From NCBI RefSeq assembly GCF_003254625.1, contig NZ_QJRJ01000081.1, positions 434,001-498,000 of the forward strand: DNA of 64,000 nt, read 5' to 3'. A program made the position numbers and the translations under genes. Shown here one piece after another: positions 41,545-52,000 of the stretch. Under the pieces are notes generated by a model. That model was not told the origin of the DNA. It worked only from the letters and a program-made list of their open reading frames with translations, and ran no database searches. The stretch is from Flavobacterium ginsenosidimutans. GTDB taxonomy: Bacteria; Bacteroidota; Bacteroidia; Flavobacteriales; Flavobacteriaceae. Every line of letters begins with the position of its first letter. Positions within the stretch are counted from its first letter, which is position 1.

Positions 41545-42873
41545 ATGAATGCTGTAGGAAAAATGCTTATAGGACTTCATCTTGGAAATGGATACGGATC
41601 TCAATCGGGAGCCTGGCGTATGCCGGGAGTTGATCCCGAAAGCTATACGAGTTTTGATATCCGTGTAAAGCAGGCTAAGGCTGCAGAGCGTGGAAAATTT
41701 CAATTTATATTTTTGCCGGACGGTCCCGGTGCAGTTGTGAAAGATATAGCAACCGAATCCCCTATTTTCAATCTTGATGTGATGATGACCCTCGCCGCAG
41801 TTGCCAGAGAAACTCAATATATTGGATTGGTCGCTACCGGATCAACCACTTTTAATGAACCCTTTAATCTAGCCAGACAATTTAAGGCCTTGGACATTAT
41901 GAGCCATGGCAGGGCCGGATGGAACGCAATTACATCAAGCGGGGAAGATGTTGCAGCCAATTACGGAAAAAGAATTCCGTCGAGCCAAGATCGTTATGGC
42001 CGTGCTCATGAGGCTGTCCAGCTCATTCTATCACTTTGGGGGAGCTGGGGAAAAGATGCCTGGATACACGACCAAAAGAGTGGTCAGTTCGCAAAGAAAG
42101 ATCAGATTCTTCCAATCAACTTACAGGGTAAATACGTCGGTTCAAGAGGACCTTTATACATTCCGCCGTCAGAGCAGGGACAGCCAATCATCTTTCACGC
42201 AGGCGGCAGCCCCAATGCACATCAATTGGCAGGACGTTTTGCAAGCGTTGTAATAGGTGCAGCATTTACAATTGAAGATGCAAGAGCGCAGCGTAATGCA
42301 TTTAGAGCGGCTGCAAAAAGTTACGGCCGTGATCCGGATGAAATCAAATACATTGCTGGACTGATGACCACCATTGCCAAGGACAGACGCACGGCGCTCG
42401 ATCGCCGAATACAGTTAGGAGGCAGTTCACTTATACAAAAATTTGACTACCTGCAAAAAATGTTGGGTATTCCACTTGATCCTTCCTTAATGAATGAACC
42501 GCTATCGGAAGCGCAGCTGGAAACTGCACGTCCATCTCGTTATGATCCCCGTTCTTCTAATGCATTGGAAATTGCTAGGCAAGGCTGGTCTGTTCTTGAT
42601 ATTCTTGCCCACGGCGTAATAGATTATCATCCTGTAATTGCAGGGCCTGGCGTAGAAGCGGCAGATCATATGCAGGCTTGGTATGAAGCAGGTGCTGCAG
42701 ATGGGTTTTGGATTTCACCTGATGTTAATTCGGATGGAATTGATGCCTTTGTTGATCAGGTTGTTCCGCTGCTGCAGGAGCGCGGGCTTTTCCACAAAGA
42801 GTATGAAAGCAAAACTTTACGCGGACACCTTGGAGTTCCGGATCAGTATGGAATTGATCACCGTGTTGTTTGA
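41545..42873 (+). CDS. Flavin-dependent monooxygenase, NtaA/SnaA/DszA type
   Basis: A 442-residue class C (two-component) flavin monooxygenase with the bacterial luciferase fold. Typical NtaA/SnaA/DszA features are the start MLIGLHLGNGYGSQSGAWRM, the RGKFQFIFLPDG segment, EPFNLARQFKALDIMSHGRA then GWNAITSS, and PIIFHAGGSPNAHQLAGRFA. These enzymes oxidize nitrilotriacetate, sulfones or other xenobiotics using reduced FMN from a partner reductase. No flavin reductase is adjacent, so a general cellular reductase must supply FMNH2. The divergent HxlR gene is the likely regulator. Confidence 0.9.
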   Translation: MNAVGKMLIGLHLGNGYGSQSGAWRMPGVDPESYTSFDIRVKQAKAAERGKFQFIFLPDGPGAVVKDIATESPIFNLDVMMTLAAVARETQYIGLVATGSTTFNEPFNLARQFKALDIMSHGRAGWNAITSSGEDVAANYGKRIPSSQDRYGRAHEAVQLILSLWGSWGKDAWIHDQKSGQFAKKDQILPINLQGKYVGSRGPLYIPPSEQGQPIIFHAGGSPNAHQLAGRFASVVIGAAFTIEDARAQRNAFRAAAKSYGRDPDEIKYIAGLMTTIAKDRRTALDRRIQLGGSSLIQKFDYLQKMLGIPLDPSLMNEPLSEAQLETARPSRYDPRSSNALEIARQGWSVLDILAHGVIDYHPVIAGPGVEAADHMQAWYEAGAADGFWISPDVNSDGIDAFVDQVVPLLQERGLFHKEYESKTLRGHLGVPDQYGIDHRVV

Positions 42874-43035
42874 TAGGAATCATATCCCTATTAATAATTA
42901 TGTCTTAAATGACCATTTAAGCCAAACTATCCGGATGACTGCGTTGATCATGCAGTAGATATAAACCGTTCAATAAACGGCTTGCCGTCAAGAAATAGTA
43001 AACAATAATAATTTTAATAAAATAAAAAAGAGAAA

Positions 43036-43791
43036 ATGAAAATAGGAATAATTGGTACCGGTGCAATAGGCGGTACGATCGCAAAAAAAATGGCAGAAGC
43101 CGGCCATGAAGTGAAAGTTAATAATTCAGATCAGGCTGATAAATTAAAGGCTCGTGCTGAGGACTTGGGTGTTAAAGCAGCAACACTAAAGAATGTTGTA
43201 AAAGATGTAGATGTCATCATTTTATCATTGCCTACCATAGCAATACCAACTTTGCCTAAAGATTTGCTGGAAGGCGTTCCGGAAAATGTAATTGTGGTAG
43301 ACACATCAAATTATTATCCATTCCGTGATGCCGATATTGAAGAGATTAAAAACGGAAAAGTAGAAAGTATCTGGGTATCCGAGCAATTGGGAAGGCCTGT
43401 TGTAAAAGCTTTCAATAATTTGCTGGCAGAGACGCTGGCAAACGGCGGAAAAAACAGCGGTGCTGAAGACAGAATAGCAATGGCTGTAGCAGGTGATGAT
43501 CCGCAGGCAAAAAAAGTAATTGCCTCATTAGTTGATGATGCCGGTTACGATGCAGTTGACTCGGGCAGACTTTCTGAATCCTGGAGACATCAGCCGGGAA
43601 CTCCTGCTTACTGTACGGAACTTAATGAAGAAGAATTAAAACAGGCACTAGCTGATGGTGTAAAAGAAGCAGCACCGTCATTAAGAGATAAGGCTATAGC
43701 TGATCTTTCTGCCCTGCCTTCCTATCCATCACATCCAGATGTAGTAGAATACAACAGAGGATTGTTTCAAAAAAATCCTAAGTCAAAATAA
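43036..43791 (+). CDS. NADP oxidoreductase, coenzyme F420-dependent type fold
   Basis: A 251-residue Rossmann protein. The nucleotide-binding motif is MKIGIIGTGAIGGTIAKKMA (residues 1-20), followed by VDVIILSLPTIAIP and VIVVDTSNYYPFRD. Members include F420:NADP oxidoreductases and many bacterial NADPH-dependent relatives that do not use F420; flavobacteria lack F420, so it probably reduces another acceptor. It sits 160 bases after the monooxygenase on the same strand and ends in its own terminator. It could recycle flavin or reduce a breakdown product, but this is inference. Confidence 0.85.
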   Translation: MKIGIIGTGAIGGTIAKKMAEAGHEVKVNNSDQADKLKARAEDLGVKAATLKNVVKDVDVIILSLPTIAIPTLPKDLLEGVPENVIVVDTSNYYPFRDADIEEIKNGKVESIWVSEQLGRPVVKAFNNLLAETLANGGKNSGAEDRIAMAVAGDDPQAKKVIASLVDDAGYDAVDSGRLSESWRHQPGTPAYCTELNEEELKQALADGVKEAAPSLRDKAIADLSALPSYPSHPDVVEYNRGLFQKNPKSK

Positions 43792-43810
43792 TTTATAATG
43801 ACTGCACTGC

Positions 43811-43848
43811 AAAATCCCTCTCAATAAATGAGATGGGATTTTGTTTTT
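43811..43848 (+). terminator. Terminator after the NADP oxidoreductase gene
   Basis: AAAATCCC (43811-43818) pairs with GGGATTTT (43835-43842), with an inner TCTCA/TGAGA stem, and is followed by a T-run. Confidence 0.8.
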
Positions 43849-43988
43849 TTATATTCCATCTTTTGAAACAGTGAATTAGAGCCGCAGCAATTTCGTTAAA
43901 ATGTTTCATTATTGCCTACTTTTGTATCATAACCTTCTGTACTGTCTGTGCGAACTTTGTCCATATCAAAATATTAAAAATTAATATC

Positions 43989-44807
43989 ATGGCAAAAACA
44001 ATTTTTATAACAGGTGCATCGCGTGGATTCGGAAGAATTTGGGCAGAGGCATTCTTAAAACGCGGCGATAATGTGGTTGCGGCTGTTCGCAATCCTGAAA
44101 CACTAACCAAGCTTAACAAAGAATTTTCATCATCTCTTTTGGTGCTAAAACTGGATGTTACTGATCGAAACGAAAGTTTTGAGTCAATTGAAACTGCAAA
44201 AAAGCACTTTGGCACCATCGACGTATTAATAAATAATGCCGGTTTTGGACACATAGGGGCGGTAGAGGAATTAAAAGAGCAGGACGTAAGGGCTCAGTTT
44301 GAAACCAATGTACTGGGATCATTATGGACTATCCAGGCAGTTCTGCCTATCATGCGCCAGCAAAAATCAGGACATATCATTCAGCTTTCAAGTGCGCTGG
44401 GTTTGAATACGGTATCACTAATGGGGCTGTATAGTGCAGCTAAATTCGCTGTTGAAGGCCTTACTGAAACACTCGCGGGTGAAGTAAGCGGATTTGGCAT
44501 TAAAGTTACCATAGTAGAACCAGGTGGTTTTTCTACAGATTTCTTCGGGACCACTTCCCTTGCACTCAGTGAATCAATACCGGCTTACGACAGTGTGCGG
44601 AAAGATTTTTATCAGCATGCCAGCGAGCAGGATTCAGGTAACCCTGCAGCCACTGCCAAAGCTCTTGTCAAGCTCGTTTATTCTGAAAATCCGCCACTCA
44701 GATTACTGCTGGGTAAAACTGCTTTTCCCTGGGTGCAGCACACTTATGCAGAAAGACTGAAAACATGGGAATCATGGCAGGATGTGTCGGTGGCGGCACA
44801 TGGTTAA
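43989..44807 (+). CDS. Short-chain dehydrogenase/reductase (classical SDR)
   Basis: A 272-residue SDR. The cofactor motif is FITGASRGFGRIWAEAF (T-G-x3-G-x-G) near the N-terminus, NNAGFGHIGAVEEL marks strand 4, and the catalytic residues are Ser in IQLSSALGL and Tyr/Lys in YSAAKFAVEG. The basic residue after the glycine loop (AAVRNPETL) suggests NADP(H) preference. The substrate is unknown. An AraC regulator gene follows 59 bases later, and a second SDR follows that, a frequent arrangement in flavobacterial stress islands. Confidence 0.92.
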   Translation: MAKTIFITGASRGFGRIWAEAFLKRGDNVVAAVRNPETLTKLNKEFSSSLLVLKLDVTDRNESFESIETAKKHFGTIDVLINNAGFGHIGAVEELKEQDVRAQFETNVLGSLWTIQAVLPIMRQQKSGHIIQLSSALGLNTVSLMGLYSAAKFAVEGLTETLAGEVSGFGIKVTIVEPGGFSTDFFGTTSLALSESIPAYDSVRKDFYQHASEQDSGNPAATAKALVKLVYSENPPLRLLLGKTAFPWVQHTYAERLKTWESWQDVSVAAHG

Positions 44808-44866
44808 TATAAGTTTAAATTAACAGAATCTAAATTTATCGGGCTCTGTTTTTACAATTAGGAACA

Positions 44867-45763
44867 ATGATACATTTCAAAAAAATCAGCGATCTGCATG
44901 AAGCGCTCGATATCAAGCCTCCCCAGCATCCGCTCTTTAGCGCGGCATATGGTGAACGGGACAGCTGCAGCGGTAATAGTATTCTGGAGTTTTCATCTGA
45001 ATTTTATATTATAGGATTTAAAAAATTGAAATCTGGAAGCATGAAGTATGGCAAAACAAAATATGACCATGACCGTGGCTCCATGTCCTTTACGAAGCCC
45101 CGGCAGAAAGTAGTCTTTAAAAATGTGGAGTTGGAGGAAAAGGGATTTCTAATTATGATTCATGAAGATTTTTTACCGGGAACAATCCTTTACAGCGAAA
45201 TCAGGAAATACAGTTATTTCGATTACCAGGTTAATGAGGCATTACATCTTTCACCTGCAGAGGAGGATATCATCTGGAATCTGTATTTCAATATTGAAAA
45301 AGAGTACAACAATAATACTGACGAACTCAGCAAAGCCATTATTGTAAGCCATCTGGATTCCATGCTTAAATATGCACAGCGCTTTTATAAAAGGCAGTTT
45401 ATAAACCGTATAGAGCTCACTGGTTCTACAGTCACGAAGTTTAACGCTTTGCTTGCTTCAAATTTTGAAGAAAGAAAAACGAAAAATATTGGATTGCCAA
45501 CGGTATCTCTCATGGCAGAAAAGCTGAATATATCTTCACGTTATTTAACTGATTTGCTCAAGCAGGAAACAGGAAAGACTGCCCTGGAGCTCATTCATCT
45601 TTTTTTGATCGGCGAGGCAAAAAACTTACTGGCCGAAGGCGAACTGAATATATCTGAAATTTCTCATCTGCTTGGTTTTGAAAACACGACTTATTTTTCA
45701 CGTCTTTTTAAAAAAGAAGTAGGGAGCACACCAAATGAATTCAGGGCAAACATCTTAAATTAA
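44867..45763 (+). CDS. AraC-family transcriptional regulator
   Basis: A 298-residue regulator with an N-terminal sensing region and a C-terminal AraC domain: VSLMAEKLNISSRYLTDLLK, QETGKTALELIHLFL, then LNISEISHLLGFENTTYFSR and LFKKEVGSTPNEFR. It lies between two SDR genes on the same strand and most likely regulates one or both. The effector is unknown. Confidence 0.92.
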   Translation: MIHFKKISDLHEALDIKPPQHPLFSAAYGERDSCSGNSILEFSSEFYIIGFKKLKSGSMKYGKTKYDHDRGSMSFTKPRQKVVFKNVELEEKGFLIMIHEDFLPGTILYSEIRKYSYFDYQVNEALHLSPAEEDIIWNLYFNIEKEYNNNTDELSKAIIVSHLDSMLKYAQRFYKRQFINRIELTGSTVTKFNALLASNFEERKTKNIGLPTVSLMAEKLNISSRYLTDLLKQETGKTALELIHLFLIGEAKNLLAEGELNISEISHLLGFENTTYFSRLFKKEVGSTPNEFRANILN

Positions 45764-45846
45764 AAAGCTGTAAACATCATAAAAAAGTAAGAGATAGACT
45801 GAACTAAGAATGAATTAAAAAATACATAAAGTTAAAAACAATAAAA

Positions 45847-46614
45847 ATGTCAAACAATCAAAATAAAATAGCATTAGTAACAGGCGCAAGCCGTGGACTT
45901 GGAAAAGATTCGGCTTTACAGCTGGCGAAAAATGGATTTGATATCATCCTTACCTATCAGACCAAAAAAGAATTTGCTGACCAGGTGGCAAAAGAAATTG
46001 AAAGTATTGGACAAAAAGCGTTTGCATTGCCTTTGGACATTTCTTCAACTGCCGGTTTTGATCAATTTGTAACTGAAGTAAAAGATGTTTTAGATGCTCA
46101 ATTTTATTCTGCCAAATTAGATGCGCTGGTAAACAATGCTGGTATCGGAATTAACCAAAGTTTTGAAACAACAACGGAAGAGATTTTGGATGCAATGGCA
46201 AATATCCATTTCAAAGGGCCTTATTTTTTAACACAAAAATTGCTGCCATTACTCAATGACGGCAGCAGCATCGTGAACACGTCTTCTGGTTTGGCAAGGT
46301 TTTCATTTGCTGGATATTCCGTTTATGGCGCCATGAAAGCGGCAGTAGATTCATTATCAAGATATCAGGCTTTGGAATTGGGAAGCAGAAAAATAAGGGT
46401 CAATTCCGTTGCTCCTGGGGCTATTGAAACTGATTTTGGCGGCGGTGCTGTACGTGATATTTCAGATTTGAATAAGCATCTGGCATCTGAAACTGCTTTA
46501 GGAAGAGTGGGGTTGCCGGATGATATTGGAAGCGTGGTAGCATTTCTTTGTTCTGATGATTCCAAATGGATTAATGCGCAGCGAATAGAAGTTTCGGGCG
46601 GATATAGAATATAA
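45847..46614 (+). CDS. Short-chain dehydrogenase/reductase (FabG-like)
   Basis: A 255-residue SDR with ALVTGASRGLGKDSALQLAK, LVNNAGIGINQSFET, Ser in IVNTSSGLARF, and Tyr/Lys in YSVYGAMKAAVDS. The C-terminal PGAIETDFGGG and INAQRIEVSGGYRI are typical. Related enzymes reduce ketones or aldehydes with NADPH; a true FabG role is unlikely in this accessory context. A palindromic terminator follows at 46703. Confidence 0.92.
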   Translation: MSNNQNKIALVTGASRGLGKDSALQLAKNGFDIILTYQTKKEFADQVAKEIESIGQKAFALPLDISSTAGFDQFVTEVKDVLDAQFYSAKLDALVNNAGIGINQSFETTTEEILDAMANIHFKGPYFLTQKLLPLLNDGSSIVNTSSGLARFSFAGYSVYGAMKAAVDSLSRYQALELGSRKIRVNSVAPGAIETDFGGGAVRDISDLNKHLASETALGRVGLPDDIGSVVAFLCSDDSKWINAQRIEVSGGYRI

Positions 46615-46702
46615 TAGACTTTCACATCTTACAAAAAAACTAAATTTGAAAGGCTGGAGGATATAGATGCCATTCTATTTATTGAAAATCCCTGAATTTT
46701 AG

Positions 46703-46740
46703 AAGGCCTTCAAAATCAATTGATTTTGGATGCCTTTTTC
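46703..46740 (+). terminator. Terminator after the SDR gene
   Basis: A long near-palindrome: AAGGC pairs with GCCTT, with an inner CAAAATCAATTGATTTTG stem, followed by TTTTTC. Confidence 0.75.
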
Positions 46741-47039
46741 TTTGTTGAATTCTTTTCGTTTTGTCGGTATCAGAAATAGAGAAGGATGCAATTAAGCATT
46801 CAGCTCAATAAATAATATTTAATAAAACGAAAACAGCAAAAAATCCGTATATATTAGAAAGATGTTATTAATCTAGGATAAATAGTACTAAAGAAAGATA
46901 TATGCTAGATTTGATCAAGTAGGAGAAGTACTAATATTGTTTTTTTATTACAATTGGAATATTGTTTTTTTATGATATTCTCATTATTGATTAAATATTG
47001 ACGTATTTTTTAGTTTTATTCAGAGAAATCTATTTGATA

Positions 47040-47070
47040 TTTGCTGATAGCTTAAATTTATATAGATTTG
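47040..47070 (+). promoter_or_regulatory. Bacteroidota-type promoter of the ECF sigma gene
   Basis: TTTG at 47040-47043, exactly 19 bases of spacer, and TAGATTTG at 47063-47070 give a full match to TTTG-N19-TAnnTTTG. The start codon of the sigma gene is 31 bases downstream of the -7 element. Confidence 0.75.
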
Positions 47071-47101
47071 TTTTTTATAATATTGGCCTTTAGATATTGC
47101 T

Positions 47102-47665
47102 TTGGAAATAAATATTGTCTTAGAAGAACTTCAAAACCAAAATAAGTCCGTTTATAAAAATGTATTCAATCATTTTTATAAAGGGCTGGTTCTATATGCC
47201 AATAATTTTCTATTTGATCAGCAGGCAAGTGAAGATGCTGTTCAGGAAGTATTTATCTCTTTATGGGAAAATGCAAAAAATATCGAAATAAAAACATCTT
47301 TGAAAGCATATTTGTATGCCATGGTGCGCAACAGATGTTTGAATTATTTGAAATCAGTTAAAGTCACCGATGATTTAAATGTCATCGATTTAAACTCGAT
47401 GCTCATATTGGATGAAGATTTGGATTTAATCTCAGACCAAGAAAAAACAATTCTCTACAATCATATTTTAAAAATTATTGAAACTTTTCCAGATAGCATG
47501 CAGCAGGTCTTTAAACTTAAATTTATAGAAAATTATAAGTATGAAGAAATTGCAGAGGAAATGGGCATTTCTGTAAATACGGTAAAAACACAGCTAAAAA
47601 GAGCCAAAGTAAAAATCAGTGAATCGCTGGTTTTTGTTTTAGCGTTACTATCCATTCATTCGTAG
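47102..47665 (+). CDS. ECF RNA polymerase sigma factor (FecI-like)
   Basis: A 187-residue sigma-70 family factor with a TTG start. Region 2 is FLFDQQASEDAVQEVFISLW followed by SLKAYLYAMVRNRCLNYLKS. Region 4 is FIENYKYEEIAEEMGISVNT then VKTQLKRAKVKI. It precedes a FecR-type anti-sigma gene and a SusC gene with an STN domain. This is the standard trans-envelope circuit: a loaded receptor signals through FecR to free the sigma factor, which then drives the uptake operon. Confidence 0.93.
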   Translation: MEINIVLEELQNQNKSVYKNVFNHFYKGLVLYANNFLFDQQASEDAVQEVFISLWENAKNIEIKTSLKAYLYAMVRNRCLNYLKSVKVTDDLNVIDLNSMLILDEDLDLISDQEKTILYNHILKIIETFPDSMQQVFKLKFIENYKYEEIAEEMGISVNTVKTQLKRAKVKISESLVFVLALLSIHS

Positions 47666-47722
47666 GAAAATTATTTTGCTTTGTATATAATTTAATTTTT
47701 TCTTCATTTTTTCTTAAACTTT

Positions 47723-47752
47723 TGTCACCCATTATTTAGTTTCAGTTGTCTT
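47723..47752 (+). promoter_or_regulatory. Candidate ECF-dependent promoter of fecR-susCD
   Basis: TGTCACC (47723-47729), a 17-base spacer and TGTCTT (47747-47752) lie 47 bases before fecR. They resemble -35 and -10 elements of FecI-like sigma factors, and similar pairs occur upstream of fecR genes in many Bacteroidota (from memory). Autoregulated transcription by the sigma factor encoded just upstream is inferred. Confidence 0.45.
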
Positions 47753-47799
47753 GGTTATAAATTACATCATGTAATTGTTAATTTAAAGAGATTCTGAAA

Positions 47800-48930
47800 A
47801 TGGAATTTAAACTGATCATAAAGAAAATAAACGATACTCTTACCCCAGAAGAAGAATCAATTTTTGCTGCATGGTACAAGGAGTCTGACTCGAACAGGGA
47901 GTATTTTAAAAGAGTGCAAAATAGGTATCAAATCGATATTGAGGAAATCGACCTTGAGAATGCCTGGGAAATTATTGGCCAAAAAATTACTCCAAAAAGA
48001 AGCAATAGAATATACTACAAATATGCAATTGCCGCATCTGCAGCTTTGTTAATAGGAATTGCTTATTTTGCCAAAACCAATACATCAATCAATAATTCAG
48101 TTGTTAAAACTGAAAATGCCTCAGCTTCAGAAAAAAAATCTAATGATATTGTACTAACCCTTTCTGACGGTTCAAAGGTAGTTTTGAATGAAGAGAAAAA
48201 CGGTGTAGTGGCAAATCAGGAAGATGTTGTCATTACAAAAGACAATGAAGGGCAGATTCGTTATGGCCAAAATAATGGCGCACATACCGGAAAACCAACC
48301 TACAATACTCTAGCTACACCTAATGGAAAGACCTTTCAAATTGCATTGCCAGACGGAACTAATGTTTGGATGAATGCCGGATCTTCACTAAAATATCCAA
48401 CTTATTTCAGCGGAAGCGAAAGAGCTGTAGTTTTAACAGGAGAAGCTTATTTTGAAGTAGCCCATAACGAGAAAATGCCTTTTAAAGTTTTCTCTAACGG
48501 TCAGCAGGTTGAAGTTTTAGGAACTCATTTCAATATTAGAGCCTACGAAAACGAACCAGTCTTAAAAACTACTTTACTGGAAGGAAAAATTAAAATTACA
48601 GAAGGCGGCAATTCTGCTTTAGTAAAACCAGGACAGCAGATCGTTGTTTCGCTGGATAAACATTCAATGAAAACAAAAGAGGTAAATACAGAACTCGCAA
48701 TTGCCTGGAAAAACAGATTGTTTTATTTTGAAAATGCCAAGTACGACGAAATTATGCGCGAAATCGAAAGATGGTATGATGTAGATGTTATCTATAAAGG
48801 GAAAATTCCAGATGAGCGTTTTGAAGGCGCAATTCAAAAAGATTTAAAATTAAATCAGATTCTTAAAATGCTGGAGAGCAGCGATGTCCACTTTAAAGTT
48901 TCAGGAAAGGAGGTGATTGTGACACAGTAA
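47800..48930 (+). CDS. FecR-family anti-sigma factor
   Basis: A 376-residue inner-membrane protein. The cytoplasmic N-terminal part (residues 1-70) should bind the sigma factor, and one membrane span lies at YAIAASAALLIGIAYFA. The periplasmic FecR domain includes TPNGKTFQIALPDGTNVWMN, then SERAVVLTGEAYFEVAHNEK and VEVLGTHFNIRAYENEP. The C-terminal part, with ILKMLESSDVHFKVSGKEVI, is the STN-like domain that touches the receptor. The length is normal. It is transcribed in line with the SusC gene. Confidence 0.93.
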   Translation: MEFKLIIKKINDTLTPEEESIFAAWYKESDSNREYFKRVQNRYQIDIEEIDLENAWEIIGQKITPKRSNRIYYKYAIAASAALLIGIAYFAKTNTSINNSVVKTENASASEKKSNDIVLTLSDGSKVVLNEEKNGVVANQEDVVITKDNEGQIRYGQNNGAHTGKPTYNTLATPNGKTFQIALPDGTNVWMNAGSSLKYPTYFSGSERAVVLTGEAYFEVAHNEKMPFKVFSNGQQVEVLGTHFNIRAYENEPVLKTTLLEGKIKITEGGNSALVKPGQQIVVSLDKHSMKTKEVNTELAIAWKNRLFYFENAKYDEIMREIERWYDVDVIYKGKIPDERFEGAIQKDLKLNQILKMLESSDVHFKVSGKEVIVTQ

Positions 48931-48959
48931 AATTGTGAAGCAAGAACTGCCGCAAAAAA

Positions 48960-48989
48960 ATACCCAAAGCGTTCCCGCGCCTTGGGTAT
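48960..48989 (+). terminator. Hairpin between fecR and susC
   Basis: ATACCCAA (48960-48967) pairs with TTGGGTAT (48982-48989), with an inner GCG/CGC pairing. No T-run follows on the plus strand, so partial termination or mRNA processing is more likely than full stop. Confidence 0.5.
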
Positions 48990-49056
48990 GTACAGCCTAG
49001 TTCTTAAATAAGAAAAATAACCGATCCTATTTATTAAACTAACCGATTCAAATGTA

Positions 49057-52000
49057 ATGAATTTTTTAACTAATCAAAAATTAAGCAGGGACCAGAATTC
49101 CTCTCAAAGAGATGCATTCAGGCCAAATGCAAAATGTAATTTGAAAAAATTATATTTTATATTATTTATGTTTTTTGCGTATACAGCTGTTGCGCAGACC
49201 AATAAAACCGTAACCATAGAGGGAACAGATCTTACCTTTCAGAAAGCATTTGCTGCTATTACAAAGCAGACAGGCTATGTTTTCTTTTATAATGTTAAGA
49301 TTTTAGACAAAGCAAAACCGGTAAGCCTAAATATTCAAAAGAAAAGCATTTCAGAAGCCTTAGGAATTATATTCGAGGGGCAGCAGTTTACTTTCACCAT
49401 TCAGGATAAAACTATTGTAGTTACCTCGACAAGTCCGCAAAGCCTTTCGACGGGTTCAATAGAGGTAAAGGGACGTGTGCTTAATTCCAGCGGAGAACCT
49501 TATCCGGGTGTAAATATTTGGGTTACAGGCACCAAAAATGGTGCAACTACAGATTTTGACGGAAGTTTTGCTCTTTACGGGGTACCAACAAATGCCATAA
49601 TCGAAGCTTCGGGATTAACCATTGAAACCGTGAGATTAAACCTTGATGGCCGGTCCAATATAACAATAACAGCCAAAGAAAAAGTTTCGCTAATGAACGA
49701 GATTGTGGTAAACAACGGTTACCAGAAAATTTCCAAAACACGTGCGACAGGTTCTGTATCTACGATTACCGCAAAAGATTTGGAGAAAATTCCAGTTTCG
49801 AATGTAATGCATCAGTTAGAAGGACAGGTTGCAGGTTTGGCAATCGATGTGATGGAGTCTGATAATTCATTTGTTTACGGAAATTTATTTGGTGCAGGTG
49901 CAGCAAAAACGAGTTACAACTTCAGAATTAGAGGACAATCCACTTATGATACAAGCGGTGCCAGCAGCTTGCCTTTAATCATCTTGGACGGTACGCCTAC
50001 AGAATTGGATATCAGAACCCTGAATCCAAAAGATATTGAGAAAATAACCTTCTTAAAAGATGCTGCGGCCGCTTCTATTTACGGTGCAAGATCTGCCAAT
50101 GGAGTTATGGTAATCGAAACCAAAAAAGGCAAAAGAGGGAAAACAAGATTCAGCGCTTCTCAAAATTATGCCATTGCCAATAAAGCCTCTTTATCCCGCC
50201 TGCCTTTGATGAATTCTTCCCAGGTATTGAATTTAGAGCAAGAATTAGTAGACAAAGGCATTATTACAGATCCAGCGGCAGCAACTAGCTTATATTATTC
50301 AACTCCAATTAGCCAAGGTGTGGAATATATGTTTCAGGAAAAAAGAGGAACTATAACAACAGCTGAAAAAAATGCACAGTTAGATATTTTAAGGGCAAGA
50401 AATAACTACGATCAGATTACGAAGTATTTAATGCGTCCTTCTGAGTCAAATAATTTTGATTTTTCTTTTAGCGGAGGCCAAAACGATTACACCTATTTTA
50501 CATCGGCTTCATTTTCTAATGAAAAGACTCAGGCTGTTGGCACTGGAGGTAAACGTATGACTTTTACTGTAAACCAGGATTTTAAGCTGCTTAATTACTT
50601 CAAAGTAAGCACGAGTTTAAAAGGGTCTATCTTTAATTACGAGCAAAACGGCTTAGGATTAAGTCCGCTTCAGGCATCTTTAACCTCATTTCTGCCATAT
50701 AATGAAATAGTTGATGCTAACGGAAATTCAGTTTCATACGATCGACGTTTTTACAGTGCAGATACCCAAAGGCTTCAAAATCAAGGGTATCTGCCATGGA
50801 CTTACAATTATATGGACGAATTGGATAATAGCAGCAGAGGCATTAAAGAACAAAACTATTCTGCAAATATTTCTGTCACAGCACCTTTATTCAAAGGCTT
50901 AGATGCTGTTGGAACTTATTATATTGAAACTTCAAATCTGGACAATAAAAATCTATACAATCCAGATACGTATTTCGCCAGAGATCTTGTAAACCAGTAT
51001 ACAACTGTTAATACAGCTACAAATGAGCTGATCTATGGAGTTCCGTTAGGAGGAATCAGCCAAAATTCAAGATTTGGCAAAGACAGCTATACAGCAAGAG
51101 GCCAGCTGGTTTACAATACTGCTTTAGCGCAAAGGCATGCTATTGATGCTCTTGGCGGCATTGAGTTTAGAGAAACCGTAGAATCAAATCAGGCAGGAAC
51201 TCTGTTTGGCTATAATGAAACATCACAGACTTCTATAGATCTTCCTTCAAATACCCCTAATACAATTTATGGATATCCTCAGGGAATCAGCTACAACAAT
51301 ACATTAAAAAGCCAGACACGACGATTTCTGTCTTATTATGGAAATGCTTCTTATACGTACGATAACAGATATACTGTTTCTGGAAGTGCGCGTTTGGATG
51401 ATTACAACAATTTTGGCGTAGATAAAAGCTATAGAAGGACGCCTTTATGGTCTACAGGTTTAAAATGGAATATCAGCAGAGAAAATTTTATGAAAAATGT
51501 AAATTTCTTTGATAATTTGAGCTTTAGAGCAAGTTATGGATATAACGGAAATATTAGTTTAGATACATTCCCATTTACGAATATTTCTTTGGCGGATGTT
51601 GATAGATTTTCACAGCAGCCATTTGCTTTTATAACTGAAGCCGCAAATCCTGCGCTGCGCTGGGAAAAAACCGGAATTATGAATTTTGGTCTTGATTTCA
51701 GCATTCTTAATTATCGCTTAAACGGAACAATTGAGTACTACAGAAAAAATAGCAAAGATTTAATTACGGAATTCGATGTGTCGCCATTTTATGGAATTCC
51801 AAACAATATGCTGACTAGAAATGCATCAACCTTAGAAGGGCATGGAATTGATTTGAATTTAAACGGATCAATTGTTAAGAGCACAGATTTTAGTTTTGAT
51901 TTAAGTTTAGTTACATCTTACAACACCAACGAAGTTACCGATTCGAGATTTACAAATTTTGCCAATATCTTAAACGGCTCGGGAAGCACACCGCCACTTG

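Larger units (their letters stand above)
46615..47101. other. Gap before the ECF sigma operon
   Basis: It holds the terminator at 46703-46740 and the promoter at 47040-47070. The 300 bases between them show nothing recognisable. Confidence 0.5.

Noticed and set aside
42683..42958. Frame of 91 codons overlapping the monooxygenase end
   Set aside because: It is mostly inside the monooxygenase gene in another frame and has no motif.
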